This document shows, in pieces, positions 1 to 10,137 of a stretch of DNA of 64,000 nt. This DNA is from Owenia fusiformis (lineage: Eukaryota > Annelida > Polychaeta > Sabellida > Oweniidae): assembly GCA_903813345.2 (NCBI GenBank), contig CAIIXF020000009.1, forward strand, positions 19,307,759 through 19,371,758. Reading direction: 5' to 3'. Under the pieces are notes generated by a model, which had not been told where the DNA came from, searched no databases, and was given only the letters and a program-made list of their open reading frames with translations. Made by a program: the position numbers and the translations under genes. Numbering within the stretch: the stretch's first letter is position 1; every line of letters begins with the position of its first letter.

Positions 1-584
1 TTTCCTGAAAAAAGCAAGGAAAAATACACATGCCTTCATACTTAATTTTGTACCAGAAAATAACATGTGCAGGTATAGCAATTTTTTACCAAAATGTTAC
101 TTTCCAGCTGAACCTTAAATTAAACGTTTAATTATGCATGACCATTGACCATCATGGACTGATCAAAGATTGAGCCAATGGGGGAAGTTACAGTGTAAAC
201 AGTCTATGAGTGTCCAATATATGAACTTAGAAATATAGGGCATGGAACCATATTTGCACTTGATCAAAATAAATCTGAATAAATTGACAAAATTACAACA
301 AATAAATGACACACCACAGCCCTAATATGCTACTTTACAAAGCTACAACACATATTATTACCACCTTGCAGGGCCTGTTCTAGGGGTTTTAGTGCTAGTT
401 GAGAAGGCATTTAAATTGCTATATTGACGTGAGCAATATTGTGTCGGGCGTTAATGACTTTAGTCCGGTAATGACATTATCCGCCCGGCTATGTTTCCCG
501 GGAAAAGTGATATCGTTCAGTGCGTAAGATTTTCTATTTCAAATTTGCTATTTCAGCCCTGGGCATTAACGGTGGTAACAATAG
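1..584. other. Intergenic, nothing recognised
   Basis: No exon, RNA gene or repeat boundary was recognised here. The sequence is AT-rich with stop codons in all frames. Confidence 0.5.
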
Positions 585-678
585 TAATAACGTCATTTCT
601 GCGGGCAAAATAGTGAAATATTGGACCAAGGCCTTGGTCCAATATTTCACTATATTGCCCTTTGAAATGACGTTATTG
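585..678. repeat. Long near-perfect palindrome
   Basis: The arms meet between bases 631 and 632. Bases 611-631 and 632-652 are perfectly complementary, and pairing continues outward with few mismatches to an inverted pair of the motif AATAACGTCATTTC. The whole would form a hairpin of about 45 bp with essentially no loop. It is probably the core of a MITE, but no target duplication was identified. Confidence 0.7.
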
Positions 679-1501
679 TACTACTAATCCATACCTAAAA
701 TTCTATACAAGCCTTCTTCAATAATATTTTGTATAATATAGTCTATGTAAATAATAAGAGATATTTCACAATGGCACAATGTAAGCAGGTAGCAATTTTG
801 CTTTACCAACCATTTAAAGAAATGGATATACATGTACAAATTGTCAGTCAAGCTAATAGATTGGTATAGTCCATAACCTAAGTAATGACCTTGATTTTTG
901 ATCTTTAGATTGAACGATTGAAATTCAAATGTCCATTTATTCAGTACCATTATACAAATTACTATTGAAAAGTGTTATAAAGCCCATAAAAAAAGAAAAT
1001 CTAGATTTGGCCTTACTAACCCCTTTTAAATTCCCTACGTATAGATGTGACTTTCATTTTTAAAAACTATTTATCTTTAAATATCATAGAAGGTCAACTA
1101 GTAGACAAAAAATTACAATTCTGACTCTACAATTCTAAATCATGAGTAAATGTCCTATTATGATTCTGATACCCATATTAATTTTGACCTTTTGATCTTG
1201 AATAACCCAATATTGGCAATACAGTACATTACAATGGCAAAAAATAAGATCTTCTTTTCATAAGTAATGTGTTGGTGAAGTAGATAAGGGGGGGGGGGGT
1301 GCGCAGTCTTGAAGCAAGACTAATTCAATGTCAACAATACAGTTGCTATGATAGATGAGAACTGGTTTTAAAATGAAATACAGGTTTCAATAATTGACAG
1401 AAAGACAGGCTGTATTATGATCTATAGTATGGCTTTATGTCAAACTATAGTTTCATTTACATCTACATGTATGAATGTGTACTTTCCTATGGCAAAACTA
1501 A
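679..1501. other. Intergenic, nothing recognised
   Basis: AT-rich sequence with a short poly-G run near 1288-1297. No supported gene or element. Confidence 0.45.
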
Positions 1502-1869
1502 CTAGACAACAGCAACACCAAAGCGTAGCAAATCCCATCGAACAGCCATGGCCTGGCATTTTTACAAACAAAGTATATAGTAAAATAACACACAAAAAAT
1601 GGCTACCAATTTAAAATGGTTGCTCACTAGCCAAATTGTCATCAGAAAGTGTAATATGCTTCTAAGTAGGCGCATATAAAATTTCAACAAAATAGCTCAC
1701 ATATACATGTAAATGGCGCCCCTTTTTCAAAATAGCCGCCTACTAGTCAAAATGTCAGACAGTGTGCCATGCTTATGAGTATTCATATATCAAATATGAA
1801 CAAAATCACTCTATTACTTTTTAAGTTATAGTAAAAAAACGTAAAATAACACATGCAAAAGTTGTGACC

Positions 1870-4800
1870 TTGTTTAAGTTTATTCCAATTTTAACATGTT
1901 ACATACATATAATCATATACAATTTGACGCAAAGCGTATATTGTAGTTCAAAGATCAAAAGTCAATGTTTGTAAATACAATTATTTTAATGGAGTGCAGG
2001 AATGCAGGAAAAGTGAGATGGTAGAGTCTGCTAGAGTTACATATAATAAATTAATAAGTTGATATAATATGATGTTTAAGTGCTGCCTTGAACATAACTG
2101 TACTGACACTGTGCTTAATTTCATTAGGTAGTTTATTAAAATATGATGGTCCAATATATTTAAGTGAGTCCCAACCAAACTTAATGCGGTATTTAGGTTG
2201 GACTAAAAGGTGTTTAGATCTTGTGTCATGGCCATGTTGGGAAATTTTAAAATAATCTTTAAAAATGTATATAGGAAAGCCAGATGGTATGTTTAAGCAT
2301 TTATATACAAATGTAGCAACATTTAAATGATAAATATCAAAAATTGTCAAAATGTTTTCTTTTTTGAATAAAGGGGCAGTGTGCTCTCTAAAATGTGAAT
2401 TTGTAATCAATCTGATACATTTCTTTTGAATAAGATGTATTGGTGTAAGTATGTTCTTTTTTACATGACCCCAAATAATATTGCAATAGTTAATTTGAGA
2501 AAGGATTAATGAATGATATACTTTAAGTTTAGAGTCATGATCAAGGATGTCTCTTACTTTATAGAGAATGCCTGTTATTCTTGATATCTTATTAGTAATA
2601 TGCTGAATGTGCTTTTTCCAATTTAACTTTTCGTCAATAAATACTCCAAGAAAGTTAACACTACTTTCTCTTTTTATTGGCACATTGTCAATATGTATAT
2701 TTATGTCATGGATTAAATTTCTGCCTGGAGTAAAAATTATGAAATTAGTTTTATCTAAGTTGAGAGATAGTTTGTTAGCTTTAAACCATTGATTAATTGT
2801 TTGCAGTTCTTTGTTTAATAGTCTAACTAGTTCATCCATATTACGATTAGATATAAGTAAATTAGTATCATCTGCATATAATACAAATTTGATGAGATTT
2901 GAGGTTGAAGTAATATCATTAATGTACATTAAAAACAAAGTCGGTCCAAGTATAGACCCTTGAGGTACACCACATTTAATAATATCTTGATTTGAAAAAG
3001 TGTTATTGTAGCAAGTGATCTGTTTTCTGTTTTCTAAGTAGGAAGTGAACCAATTTTTTACATTTCCCCTTAACCCATAATAATCAATTTTTTCAAGTAG
3101 AATTTTGTGATCAACAGTGTCAAATGCCTTGGATAAGTCAAGAAACAGTCCTATGTTAAAGTTATTATCATCGAGAGATGTTCTGAGGTTTTCAAGAAAA
3201 GTTAAAATTGCCATATAAGTTGATTTGTTTGGTAAAAAACCAAACTGACTTGAGGTCAGTATTTTCTGTTTTATTATGAAATCTATGAGTCTTTTATGCA
3301 TGAGTTTCTCTAGCACTTTTGAGAAGATGCTAAGAAGAGAAATAGGCCTGTAGTTTGAGAATAAACTAGGTTTTCCCTTTTTGAAAATTGGTGTAATTTT
3401 AGCTGTTTTTAGAATATCTGGGAAAATGCCATTTACAAAAGATAAATTGCACAGGTGACTAAGAAGTGGAGCTAATATATGTTTACAATATTTCAAAGCA
3501 CAGGCCTTAAACCCATCTATTCCCGGAGCCCCATCCTTAAGGTTAGAAATTATCAAGGACATTTCATCTGGATTTATTGGATTTAAAAACATTGAGGTAG
3601 GAATGCGATTATTTTTCCTAAGGAACTCATTATGTGAAGTACTACATGAGATTTTACTTGCAAGCCTAGGACCGATATTTGTAAAATATTTATTAAAATT
3701 TTCAGCAATTGATTGATTGTCTCTATGAAAAACGCCATCATTTTCAAAGAAATCAGTTGAAGAAGCTTTAGTATTTTTTCTTTTTAATATTGAATCAATG
3801 ACCTTCCATGTGTGCTTTAAATTACCCTTGGCATCATCAATTTGTCGATTAAAATGGGTCTTTTCCGAATTGCGTATCATTGTAGTAAGTGTGTTTTTAT
3901 AAATTTTATACCTTGTTTTATTTTCTTCTGAAGGATTTTTTAAGAAGGCCTTGTATAATGTACCTTTATGCTTAACTGAAGTAAGGATAGCTGGGGTTAG
4001 CCATGGTTTATCAGTATTAATTATACATTTTGTTTTAAGTGTTTTAAGTGGAAAAGTGTCAATATATATTCCTTTGAAAATTCCAAAGAAATGCTCAAAA
4101 GCAGAATTAGTATCTTCAATTGAACAAGTGTTTGACCAATCAATTAAAGCCATCTTGTTTTTAAAAATGTTCAAATTATCAGAATTTATGACTCTATAAG
4201 TATTGGTTTTTTGAACAAGTGTGTGCAATTGCTTATTTGTAGTAAAAAAGATGGGAAAATGGTCAGAGATGTCAGAAATAATGATTCCAGATTGTTTAAT
4301 GTTGTCAATTTTGTTGGTGAATATATTGTCAATTAAAGTCGCTGATGTAGCTGTGACTCTAGTTGGTTTAAAAATAAGTGGATTAAGACCATGTGTTGTT
4401 ATTATGTTTAGAAAACGTTCAGATTGAGTATGATTCTCCAATTTTAAAAGATCAATGTTAAAGTCTCCCATTAAATAAACATCTTTGTTCTCACTGGTTA
4501 AGTTGGTCATAAAAACTTCAAGAGAGTTATTAAAATCAATCATGTTAATATTTGGAGGTTTATAGCATACTGAGACGATGATATTTCTAGCATTATCCTG
4601 TGGTAATTCAACTGACAAAATATCACAGTTTGGCATAATAAATGATAAATCAGGTCTCTCAATATACATAGAAGAAGCAGAAACATATAATGCCACGCCC
4701 CCTCCTCGAACTTCTCTTGATTTAAAAAGGCCAGTATATCCATTAATTGGATAGAAAGTTTCATCTTGCTTAGAGAGCCAAGTTTCACTTAATGCAATAA

Positions 4801-5186
4801 TTTTGAATTTATGTGACATAAGGGCTAATAAATTATCTAACTTCCAGTTATTTTTTTTCATACTTCTCATGTTAAGATGGATACAAGAGAGATTGGGATC
4901 ATTTGGCGTGTCAGAATTAATATTTTCCAGTGTCTTATAATTACAGTGCTCAACTAATGATGACACGTTATCATTGGTAGGAATATTATTGAACTTGTCT
5001 TCTTCTTGGGGATCAAAAAGCTTATTTTCAAAGTCATAAGTTGTCACATCACCAGGAACTGTATCATAGAATAGTACAGGGTTAACTGTAAAAAATGGCA
5101 GCTGATTAAGCAAATATTCATCATCCATTGTCAGAATATTCAAAATATATGTCATGAGACTCTGCAGAACTCTTACCTAAACACTC
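1870..5186 (-). mobile_element. LINE retrotransposon inserted in a Helitron
   Basis: The insertion is bounded by the duplications CATGCAAAAGTTGTGACC (1852-1869) and CATGCAAAAGTTGTGGCC (5187-5204). The 5' leader is only about 31 nt before the ORF start, so the copy is either 5' truncated upstream of an ORF1 or belongs to a short-leader lineage. The 3' UTR on the minus strand is about 180 nt, ends with an AATAAA-containing stretch and has no long poly(A). Confidence 0.85.
2051..5155 (-). CDS. LINE ORF2: AP-endonuclease and reverse transcriptase
   Basis: This is a 1034-residue polyprotein of a non-LTR retrotransposon, which nicks target DNA and primes reverse transcription on it. The N-terminal endonuclease shows HLNMRS (93-98), SETWL (123-127), GDFNID (230-235) and SDHFP (297-301), the usual Asn, Glu, Asp and Asp-His catalytic positions of the APE fold. 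The RT follows with FLDLSKAFDTVDH (671-683), GVPQGSILGP (729-738) and the catalytic YADD (760-763). A C-terminal region of about 270 residues completes it. The frame has no internal stop, so the copy is young and may be functional. The motifs fit the Jockey/CR1-like APE group, but the clade cannot be fixed by eye. No ORF1 is present in this copy. Confidence 0.93.
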   Translation of the reverse strand: MTYILNILTMDDEYLLNQLPFFTVNPVLFYDTVPGDVTTYDFENKLFDPQEEDKFNNIPTNDNVSSLVEHCNYKTLENINSDTPNDPNLSCIHLNMRSMKKNNWKLDNLLALMSHKFKIIALSETWLSKQDETFYPINGYTGLFKSREVRGGGVALYVSASSMYIERPDLSFIMPNCDILSVELPQDNARNIIVSVCYKPPNINMIDFNNSLEVFMTNLTSENKDVYLMGDFNIDLLKLENHTQSERFLNIITTHGLNPLIFKPTRVTATSATLIDNIFTNKIDNIKQSGIIISDISDHFPIFFTTNKQLHTLVQKTNTYRVINSDNLNIFKNKMALIDWSNTCSIEDTNSAFEHFFGIFKGIYIDTFPLKTLKTKCIINTDKPWLTPAILTSVKHKGTLYKAFLKNPSEENKTRYKIYKNTLTTMIRNSEKTHFNRQIDDAKGNLKHTWKVIDSILKRKNTKASSTDFFENDGVFHRDNQSIAENFNKYFTNIGPRLASKISCSTSHNEFLRKNNRIPTSMFLNPINPDEMSLIISNLKDGAPGIDGFKACALKYCKHILAPLLSHLCNLSFVNGIFPDILKTAKITPIFKKGKPSLFSNYRPISLLSIFSKVLEKLMHKRLIDFIIKQKILTSSQFGFLPNKSTYMAILTFLENLRTSLDDNNFNIGLFLDLSKAFDTVDHKILLEKIDYYGLRGNVKNWFTSYLENRKQITCYNNTFSNQDIIKCGVPQGSILGPTLFLMYINDITSTSNLIKFVLYADDTNLLISNRNMDELVRLLNKELQTINQWFKANKLSLNLDKTNFIIFTPGRNLIHDINIHIDNVPIKRESSVNFLGVFIDEKLNWKKHIQHITNKISRITGILYKVRDILDHDSKLKVYHSLILSQINYCNIIWGHVKKNILTPIHLIQKKCIRLITNSHFREHTAPLFKKENILTIFDIYHLNVATFVYKCLNIPSGFPIYIFKDYFKISQHGHDTRSKHLLVQPKYRIKFGWDSLKYIGPSYFNKLPNEIKHSVSTVMFKAALKHHIISTY

Positions 5187-5536
5187 CATGCAAAAGTTGT
5201 GGCCATTTTTCAAAGAGACTGCCTACTCCCCAAAGTGTTATTAGACAGTGTGCCATGCTTATAGTATTCACATATCAAATATGAACAAAATTGCTCCATT
5301 ACTTATCGAGTTAAAGTAAAAAATGTAAAAATGACGGCCATTTTTCAAAATGACTGCCTTCTATCAAAAGTGTCATTAGACAGTGTGCCATGCTTAGTAT
5401 TAACATACTAAATATGAACAAAATTGCTCCACTACTTTTCGAGTTACAGAAAGTATGAAAATTTGAGTTATTGCCCAGACGGACAGAGGTGTTCCTTATA
5501 CCCCTCCGAACTTTGTTCGATGGGATAATGAAATGA

Positions 5537-6943
5537 TCAAGGATCGAATTCTGAGACGTTATTGCATGATTCAATCAGATCATATTGTTGCTTGGTAGTT
5601 TGAAAAGAGCAAGTGGGTTGAAATTCAAAATATTTCATTTCTACTTGTGTTATTCCACAACAATAAATGGTACGATAGTGATGATCTAGTGATTTTGCCA
5701 GGCAACTTGCATCCTCATATCTGCTTTGTTGAAGTTCATATACAAGACGACCAACATTAGATGAAAATGTTCCAATGAAATAATCACATTCCTTCAGGAG
5801 TAAAATATCAAAGATGATAAGATCTAAATGTTTTTTGGAAAAAACATCTGGTGTTGATATAAAATTATACTGTGTGTATTGATTGCTGATCTCAAAAATC
5901 AGATCTCTTTCATCTGATGCGATGAATATAGATGGCAGTTTGCGACTGGAAGTCCTGTAACCCATCTGGATCATGTATGATTCAATAGCCTCAATGTATT
6001 TATATGTTGGAGTTGGTTCAGCTTCAAAAGCCTTGTCACCCCGTCTAATATGAACTCCAATAATTGGATGTGTGAAGCCAATTGCCTTCTTAATATCATC
6101 CAGTCTTTGAGAGTAAGATGGTGAGGGTTGGAAAAAGTATGCCATTAATTGTCCAATTCCCCATAAGGCTGGTGATTGATGATGCTGTGCAATTTTATCC
6201 TTGAATGCGCTACTGTCGATGAATTTTTCGGGAATTGGTTTGGGCCATGTTCTATTTGTCCTTATTTCAATATCATCTGTCAGTAATAATCTCACAACTT
6301 GGACATCACTCTCTACACCATTCTCCATTTGAAACCAATCTGTATAATTTCTGATTTGGAAATCCCAACATTTAACACTAGGTTGCAACAGGTAATGTTC
6401 CCAAGATTCTGGATACAAATTATACTTGATTTTAAGCAACAGCACCCTCCTGGTCGCTACGGCAATGGAGAAACAATAGCTAATTTGGTGAATCAGGGAT
6501 CCTAGACCCCCAAGAAAAGGCCATTCACACAACAGATACCTTGCATTTGAACAGTCCTTTGGGTTCATGGTTGTATCAATCAATTGGTATAGTTTATATG
6601 ATAGTTGAGATAAGACCATTTTCCCTTTGTTGCACATAGCCTGATACTGATGTACAGTGCCGTCTCGAATATTTCTATGTTTGAACTGATAACGAGTTTT
6701 CCAGCTGTCACGGTGGTTTCTGACGTGTGCCTTCCTGTTGATCTGCATCTGGTTTGAAGGGGTTGTGTTTAATTTCCATTTATGGCTATGCCATGCTGTC
6801 ATATAGATGTTCCAAATGGCTAAACATACTAAAACTAGTATAATGAGCAATTTAAACTTTGTAGCAATTCGGCTGACCCTCATTTCATATATGTTTATAG
6901 AATACTTGATTACCATGTAACCTTTATATAAGTCCCTTTGCAA
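5537..6943 (-). CDS. GT23 fucosyltransferase, FUT8-like, type II membrane protein
   Basis: Predicted Golgi glycosyltransferase of the alpha-1,6-fucosyltransferase (GT23, FUT8/NodZ) group, which moves fucose from GDP-fucose to N-glycan cores. The frame is 468 residues; a start at Met21 (codon at 6883) looks better because it gives a short basic tail (RVSRIATKFK) followed by a signal anchor at about 31-49. Seen in order: a glycine-rich patch LGGLGSLIHQISYCF (144-158), the donor-site motif GVHIRRGDK (296-304), IASDE (341-345) and GTFSSNVGRL (391-400). FUT8 proteins are longer (about 575 residues) because of an N-terminal coiled coil and a C-terminal SH3 domain; the SH3 is absent here. The ORF has no introns. 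A Helitron begins 11 bp after the stop. It may be a retrocopy or an SH3-less paralogue, so the acceptor substrate is uncertain. Confidence 0.85.
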   Translation of the reverse strand: MQRDLYKGYMVIKYSINIYEMRVSRIATKFKLLIILVLVCLAIWNIYMTAWHSHKWKLNTTPSNQMQINRKAHVRNHRDSWKTRYQFKHRNIRDGTVHQYQAMCNKGKMVLSQLSYKLYQLIDTTMNPKDCSNARYLLCEWPFLGGLGSLIHQISYCFSIAVATRRVLLLKIKYNLYPESWEHYLLQPSVKCWDFQIRNYTDWFQMENGVESDVQVVRLLLTDDIEIRTNRTWPKPIPEKFIDSSAFKDKIAQHHQSPALWGIGQLMAYFFQPSPSYSQRLDDIKKAIGFTHPIIGVHIRRGDKAFEAEPTPTYKYIEAIESYMIQMGYRTSSRKLPSIFIASDERDLIFEISNQYTQYNFISTPDVFSKKHLDLIIFDILLLKECDYFIGTFSSNVGRLVYELQQSRYEDASCLAKSLDHHYRTIYCCGITQVEMKYFEFQPTCSFQTTKQQYDLIESCNNVSEFDP

Positions 6944-7954
6944 ATGATAAAATAAATCTCACACATGTAACAATTTTCTCAATGACATAAACTGTTTGAA
7001 GACACAATGAGGACAACATGTATATATTATGTAGATTCCCGACATGATGTGGCATTAGCTAAATATGCCCATAAAAGGTTGATTATAAAGTCAACATATC
7101 GCTGATGAATAACAATCAAGTACATATAGATCATTTTACTCAACAATTCAACACATAGACCATGCAAATGTCAAAACTGACAGCAGGAAATTGTTTCAAC
7201 AAACTGAATACAGTCCATGGGATAAATTCAGTATCACCATTTTTACATATTACAGCTGACAATCAGTGATAACAATTCATCACTATACTCTATATTCGAG
7301 ACAATGAAATCATCAATTCATCACACTAATATTTCATGCTATTATATTTCATGTTTTTATGATTTTGAAATTTCACTGCTATTAATTTTTGCTATTTTTC
7401 AGTTTTTCGAAAGAACTGCGAGTTGTTTGTAGAATGAATTGGGGGAGTTTTTCATGCATTTCGCTTCAAAACATATTATTGACTATAAGATTGCACCAAA
7501 TAATCCCAAAGACTATTTCTGATTTTCAAGGATTATCTATGGATTTACACCCAGGTGTTTTTATTTTTCAACCTTCAGAGGGCTGGGAATCATTATTACG
7601 AATGCTTTTGAATAATATAAATGCTGTTTTAAATAGGTTTCATGTATGCCAATAATTTCTCAAATTGTGTAAATGGTACCCATTCCTTAATCCCTAGAAT
7701 TTTCTCTTTGAGTAATTTCCCATAGTAATCCAATAGTTTACACTGTACTTCCAAGCAGATTTGAGATAACAGGAAAGTAAATCATTGATACACACCTTAA
7801 TAGGTTGTTTTTGTTTATATCACAGCTATTAATTTTTGCAGATCTGTTCTCAACATTTAAACCAGCTTTACTTGGCTAATCAGCAAAAAATTTCATTAAC
7901 CAAATACAAGGTAGCCTATGTGAAACCTCACTACACTTGTCCCACTTTGGTGGA
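6944..7954. other. Upstream of the FUT8-like gene, nothing recognised
   Basis: AT-rich sequence that should hold the 5' leader and promoter of the minus-strand FUT8-like gene. No clear promoter element or splice-linked leader exon was recognised. Confidence 0.4.
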
Positions 7955-8682
7955 AACAAAGGAGGAGGGAAGTTAGCGCAACAGATTTTGGACAGTCATA
8001 TGTTGGATTTTGGCCATTTTCTGAGGATTTAAACAATTGCATATGTTAGGCCAATGCATTACCTCCAGGAAAATCACTTCTAGAGATGATAAAATAATTT
8101 TGACTTTGAGACAGGGTAGATGCAAACAACCCACCACATGTTTTTCTGAAATGTTTTCCTAATTTTTGACCCCTTCCATCCCTGCTTTTCTAATTTTTCT
8201 TGCATCAATATGTTGCATTTTGACACATAATTAACCACTTTAAAGGAATAAGTGATTCCTTCTGGGGTTTTAAAGATACCCATTATGGGTGACCAAACTT
8301 AGCTGAAAGCAATGATTTTTCCTATGGGAAAATAACATGTGAAATATTGTTTTCCACTTTATCTAAAAGGAATCATTTATTCCTTTTAAGGAATTAACTG
8401 TGTGTCAAAATGCAACATATTGATGCAAGAAAAATTAAAAAAGCAAGGATGGAAGGGGTTGAAAATCAGGAAAACATTTCAGAAAAAACATGTGGGTGGG
8501 TTGTTTGCATCTACCCTGTCTCAAAATCGAAATTATTTTATCATCTCTAGAAATGATTTTCCTGGAGGAAATGCATTTGCCTAACATATGCACCTGTTTA
8601 AATCCCCAGGAAATGGCCAAAATCAAACATATGACTGCCCAAAATCTGTTGCGCTAACTTCCCTCCTCCTTTATTCCCAGAA
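7955..8682. mobile_element. Fold-back element with arms of about 300 bp
   Basis: Bases 7955-8260 are the imperfect reverse complement of 8365-8682 (for example AGGAGGGAAGTTAGCGCAAC near 7970 and its complement near 8650). About 100 bp separate the arms. No transposase is present. The short ORFs inside are mirror images created by the inverted arms. Confidence 0.75.
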
Positions 8683-8913
8683 AATTTGCCAAGATTATTA
8701 TTTCACAAATTAGAACTACAAGTATTGGAATTTTGAGCCTATTATATTTCGCATATTTTCCAAAACTAGCGAAAAGTGTGAAATACATTTTGTTTTATGT
8801 TAAAATGTAAATCCTAAAATGATGAAAGACAATCATTTCTTCCGAAAACAAATTCCAAATTTTTTTTAATCTAATTTAAAGCCCATAAGACTTTGAAGGC
8901 TAGGTGCTATGTA

Positions 8914-10137
8914 CAGGGTGAGCCAATAAAAATTGGAACATTTTTCTATTTATTCAATTGTCTCTATTTTTGCAGTTCAATCCACAAAACTTCAGATAAT
9001 GGTAAAATGATTATTTGTGAAAATGTTAAAGATAAAAATATGTATGTATGATTATTTTTGGCTTGTCATGGCCATGATCTGTACTCTGTGTGTGTCATGA
9101 AAAATTTCCAAATTCCCTCTGCCTGAGACTGTCACTGCTGAAAGTACAGTATCTTCATACCATACAAAATGTACCCTTCAAATGGTCTCATCACAATTGC
9201 CATCAACTAAAACATATGAAGTTATCTCTCGGAGAAGTAAGACGTGCCTCTCTTGGATAATATAGCTTAACTGACCTCAGCTTCCTTCAAAACTGGCACA
9301 ATATGTCATTTAAGCCAAGAATGACTGTCAAATACAGCTCAGACTGATTGTTCAGGTGGGTGGAGAACAAGTTCAGGAATCCCTTGCGTTGAGTAAAAAA
9401 ATTGGAAAATTTTTCCATCGATTGTAACTTTTTTGTTAGTCATGTATTATCTTCAATACTTTAGAAAATTGAAAAACAATTCATTGTCAACAGCTTGTGT
9501 AAATATGAATATACAAGCTCAACATTTTATGACTGAACATGTCCTTGAATTGTCAACAGGTTCTGTAAATAGGAATATACAAACTAAACATTTAATCACT
9601 AAACATGTCCTTGAATTGTCAACAGGTTCTGTAAATAGGAATATACAAACTAAACATTTAATCACTAAACATGTCCTCCACCCACCTGAACAATCAGTCT
9701 GAGCTGTAATTGAAAGTCTTGCTTGGCTTAAATGATAGGTTTGAGTCATATTGTGCCAGTTTTGAAAAAAACTGAGGTCAGTTAAGCTATATTATCCAAG
9801 GGAGACGTGTCTAGCTTCTCCTAGAGATAACTTCATATGTTTTGATTGGTGGAAATTGTGTTGAGACCATTTGAAGGGCATATGTTGTAAGGTATGAGAT
9901 ACTGAATTAAGAGCAATGATGTCTCAAGCAGAGAAAATTTGGAAATTTTTCATGACGCACGCAGTATACAGATCATGAACAAGACAAGCTAAAATTAATC
10001 ATACATACCTATTTTTATCTTAAACATTTTCACAAATAATCATTTTACCATTATCTGAATTTTTGTGGACTGAACTGTTAATAATAAAGAAAATTGAATA
10101 AATAGAAAAATGTTCCAATTTTTATTGGCCCACCCTG
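8914..10137. mobile_element. TA-flanked inverted-repeat element (Tc1/mariner-type, non-autonomous)
   Basis: The ends are CAGGGTGAGCC at 8914 and its complement GGCCCACCCTG ending at 10137, both flanked by TA (8912-8913 and 10138-10139). The inverted arms run about 450 bp each (8914-9370 and 9675-10137). The centre contains three 66-bp tandem units. No transposase ORF remains. Long arms plus a TA duplication fit the IS630-Tc1-mariner superfamily. Confidence 0.8.
9486..9683. repeat. Three 66-bp tandem repeats
   Basis: Units start with GTCAACAG at 9486, 9552 and 9618. The second and third are nearly identical, the first more diverged. They form the centre of the inverted-repeat element. Confidence 0.85.

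Larger units (their letters stand above)
1502..5525 (-). mobile_element. Non-autonomous Helitron (family A copy 4), split by a LINE
   Basis: Read on the minus strand, the element starts with TC after an A at 5526/5525 and ends with CTAG followed by T at 1502-1501, the Helitron signature of A-TC...CTRR-T. Its interior has the same tandem unit and the same 3' terminal block as the three family A copies in the IRE1 introns. A LINE (about 1870-5186) interrupts it, flanked by an 18-bp near-identical duplication at 1852-1869 and 5187-5204. Without the LINE and one duplication the element would be about 690 bp. It is more diverged than the other copies. Confidence 0.75.
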
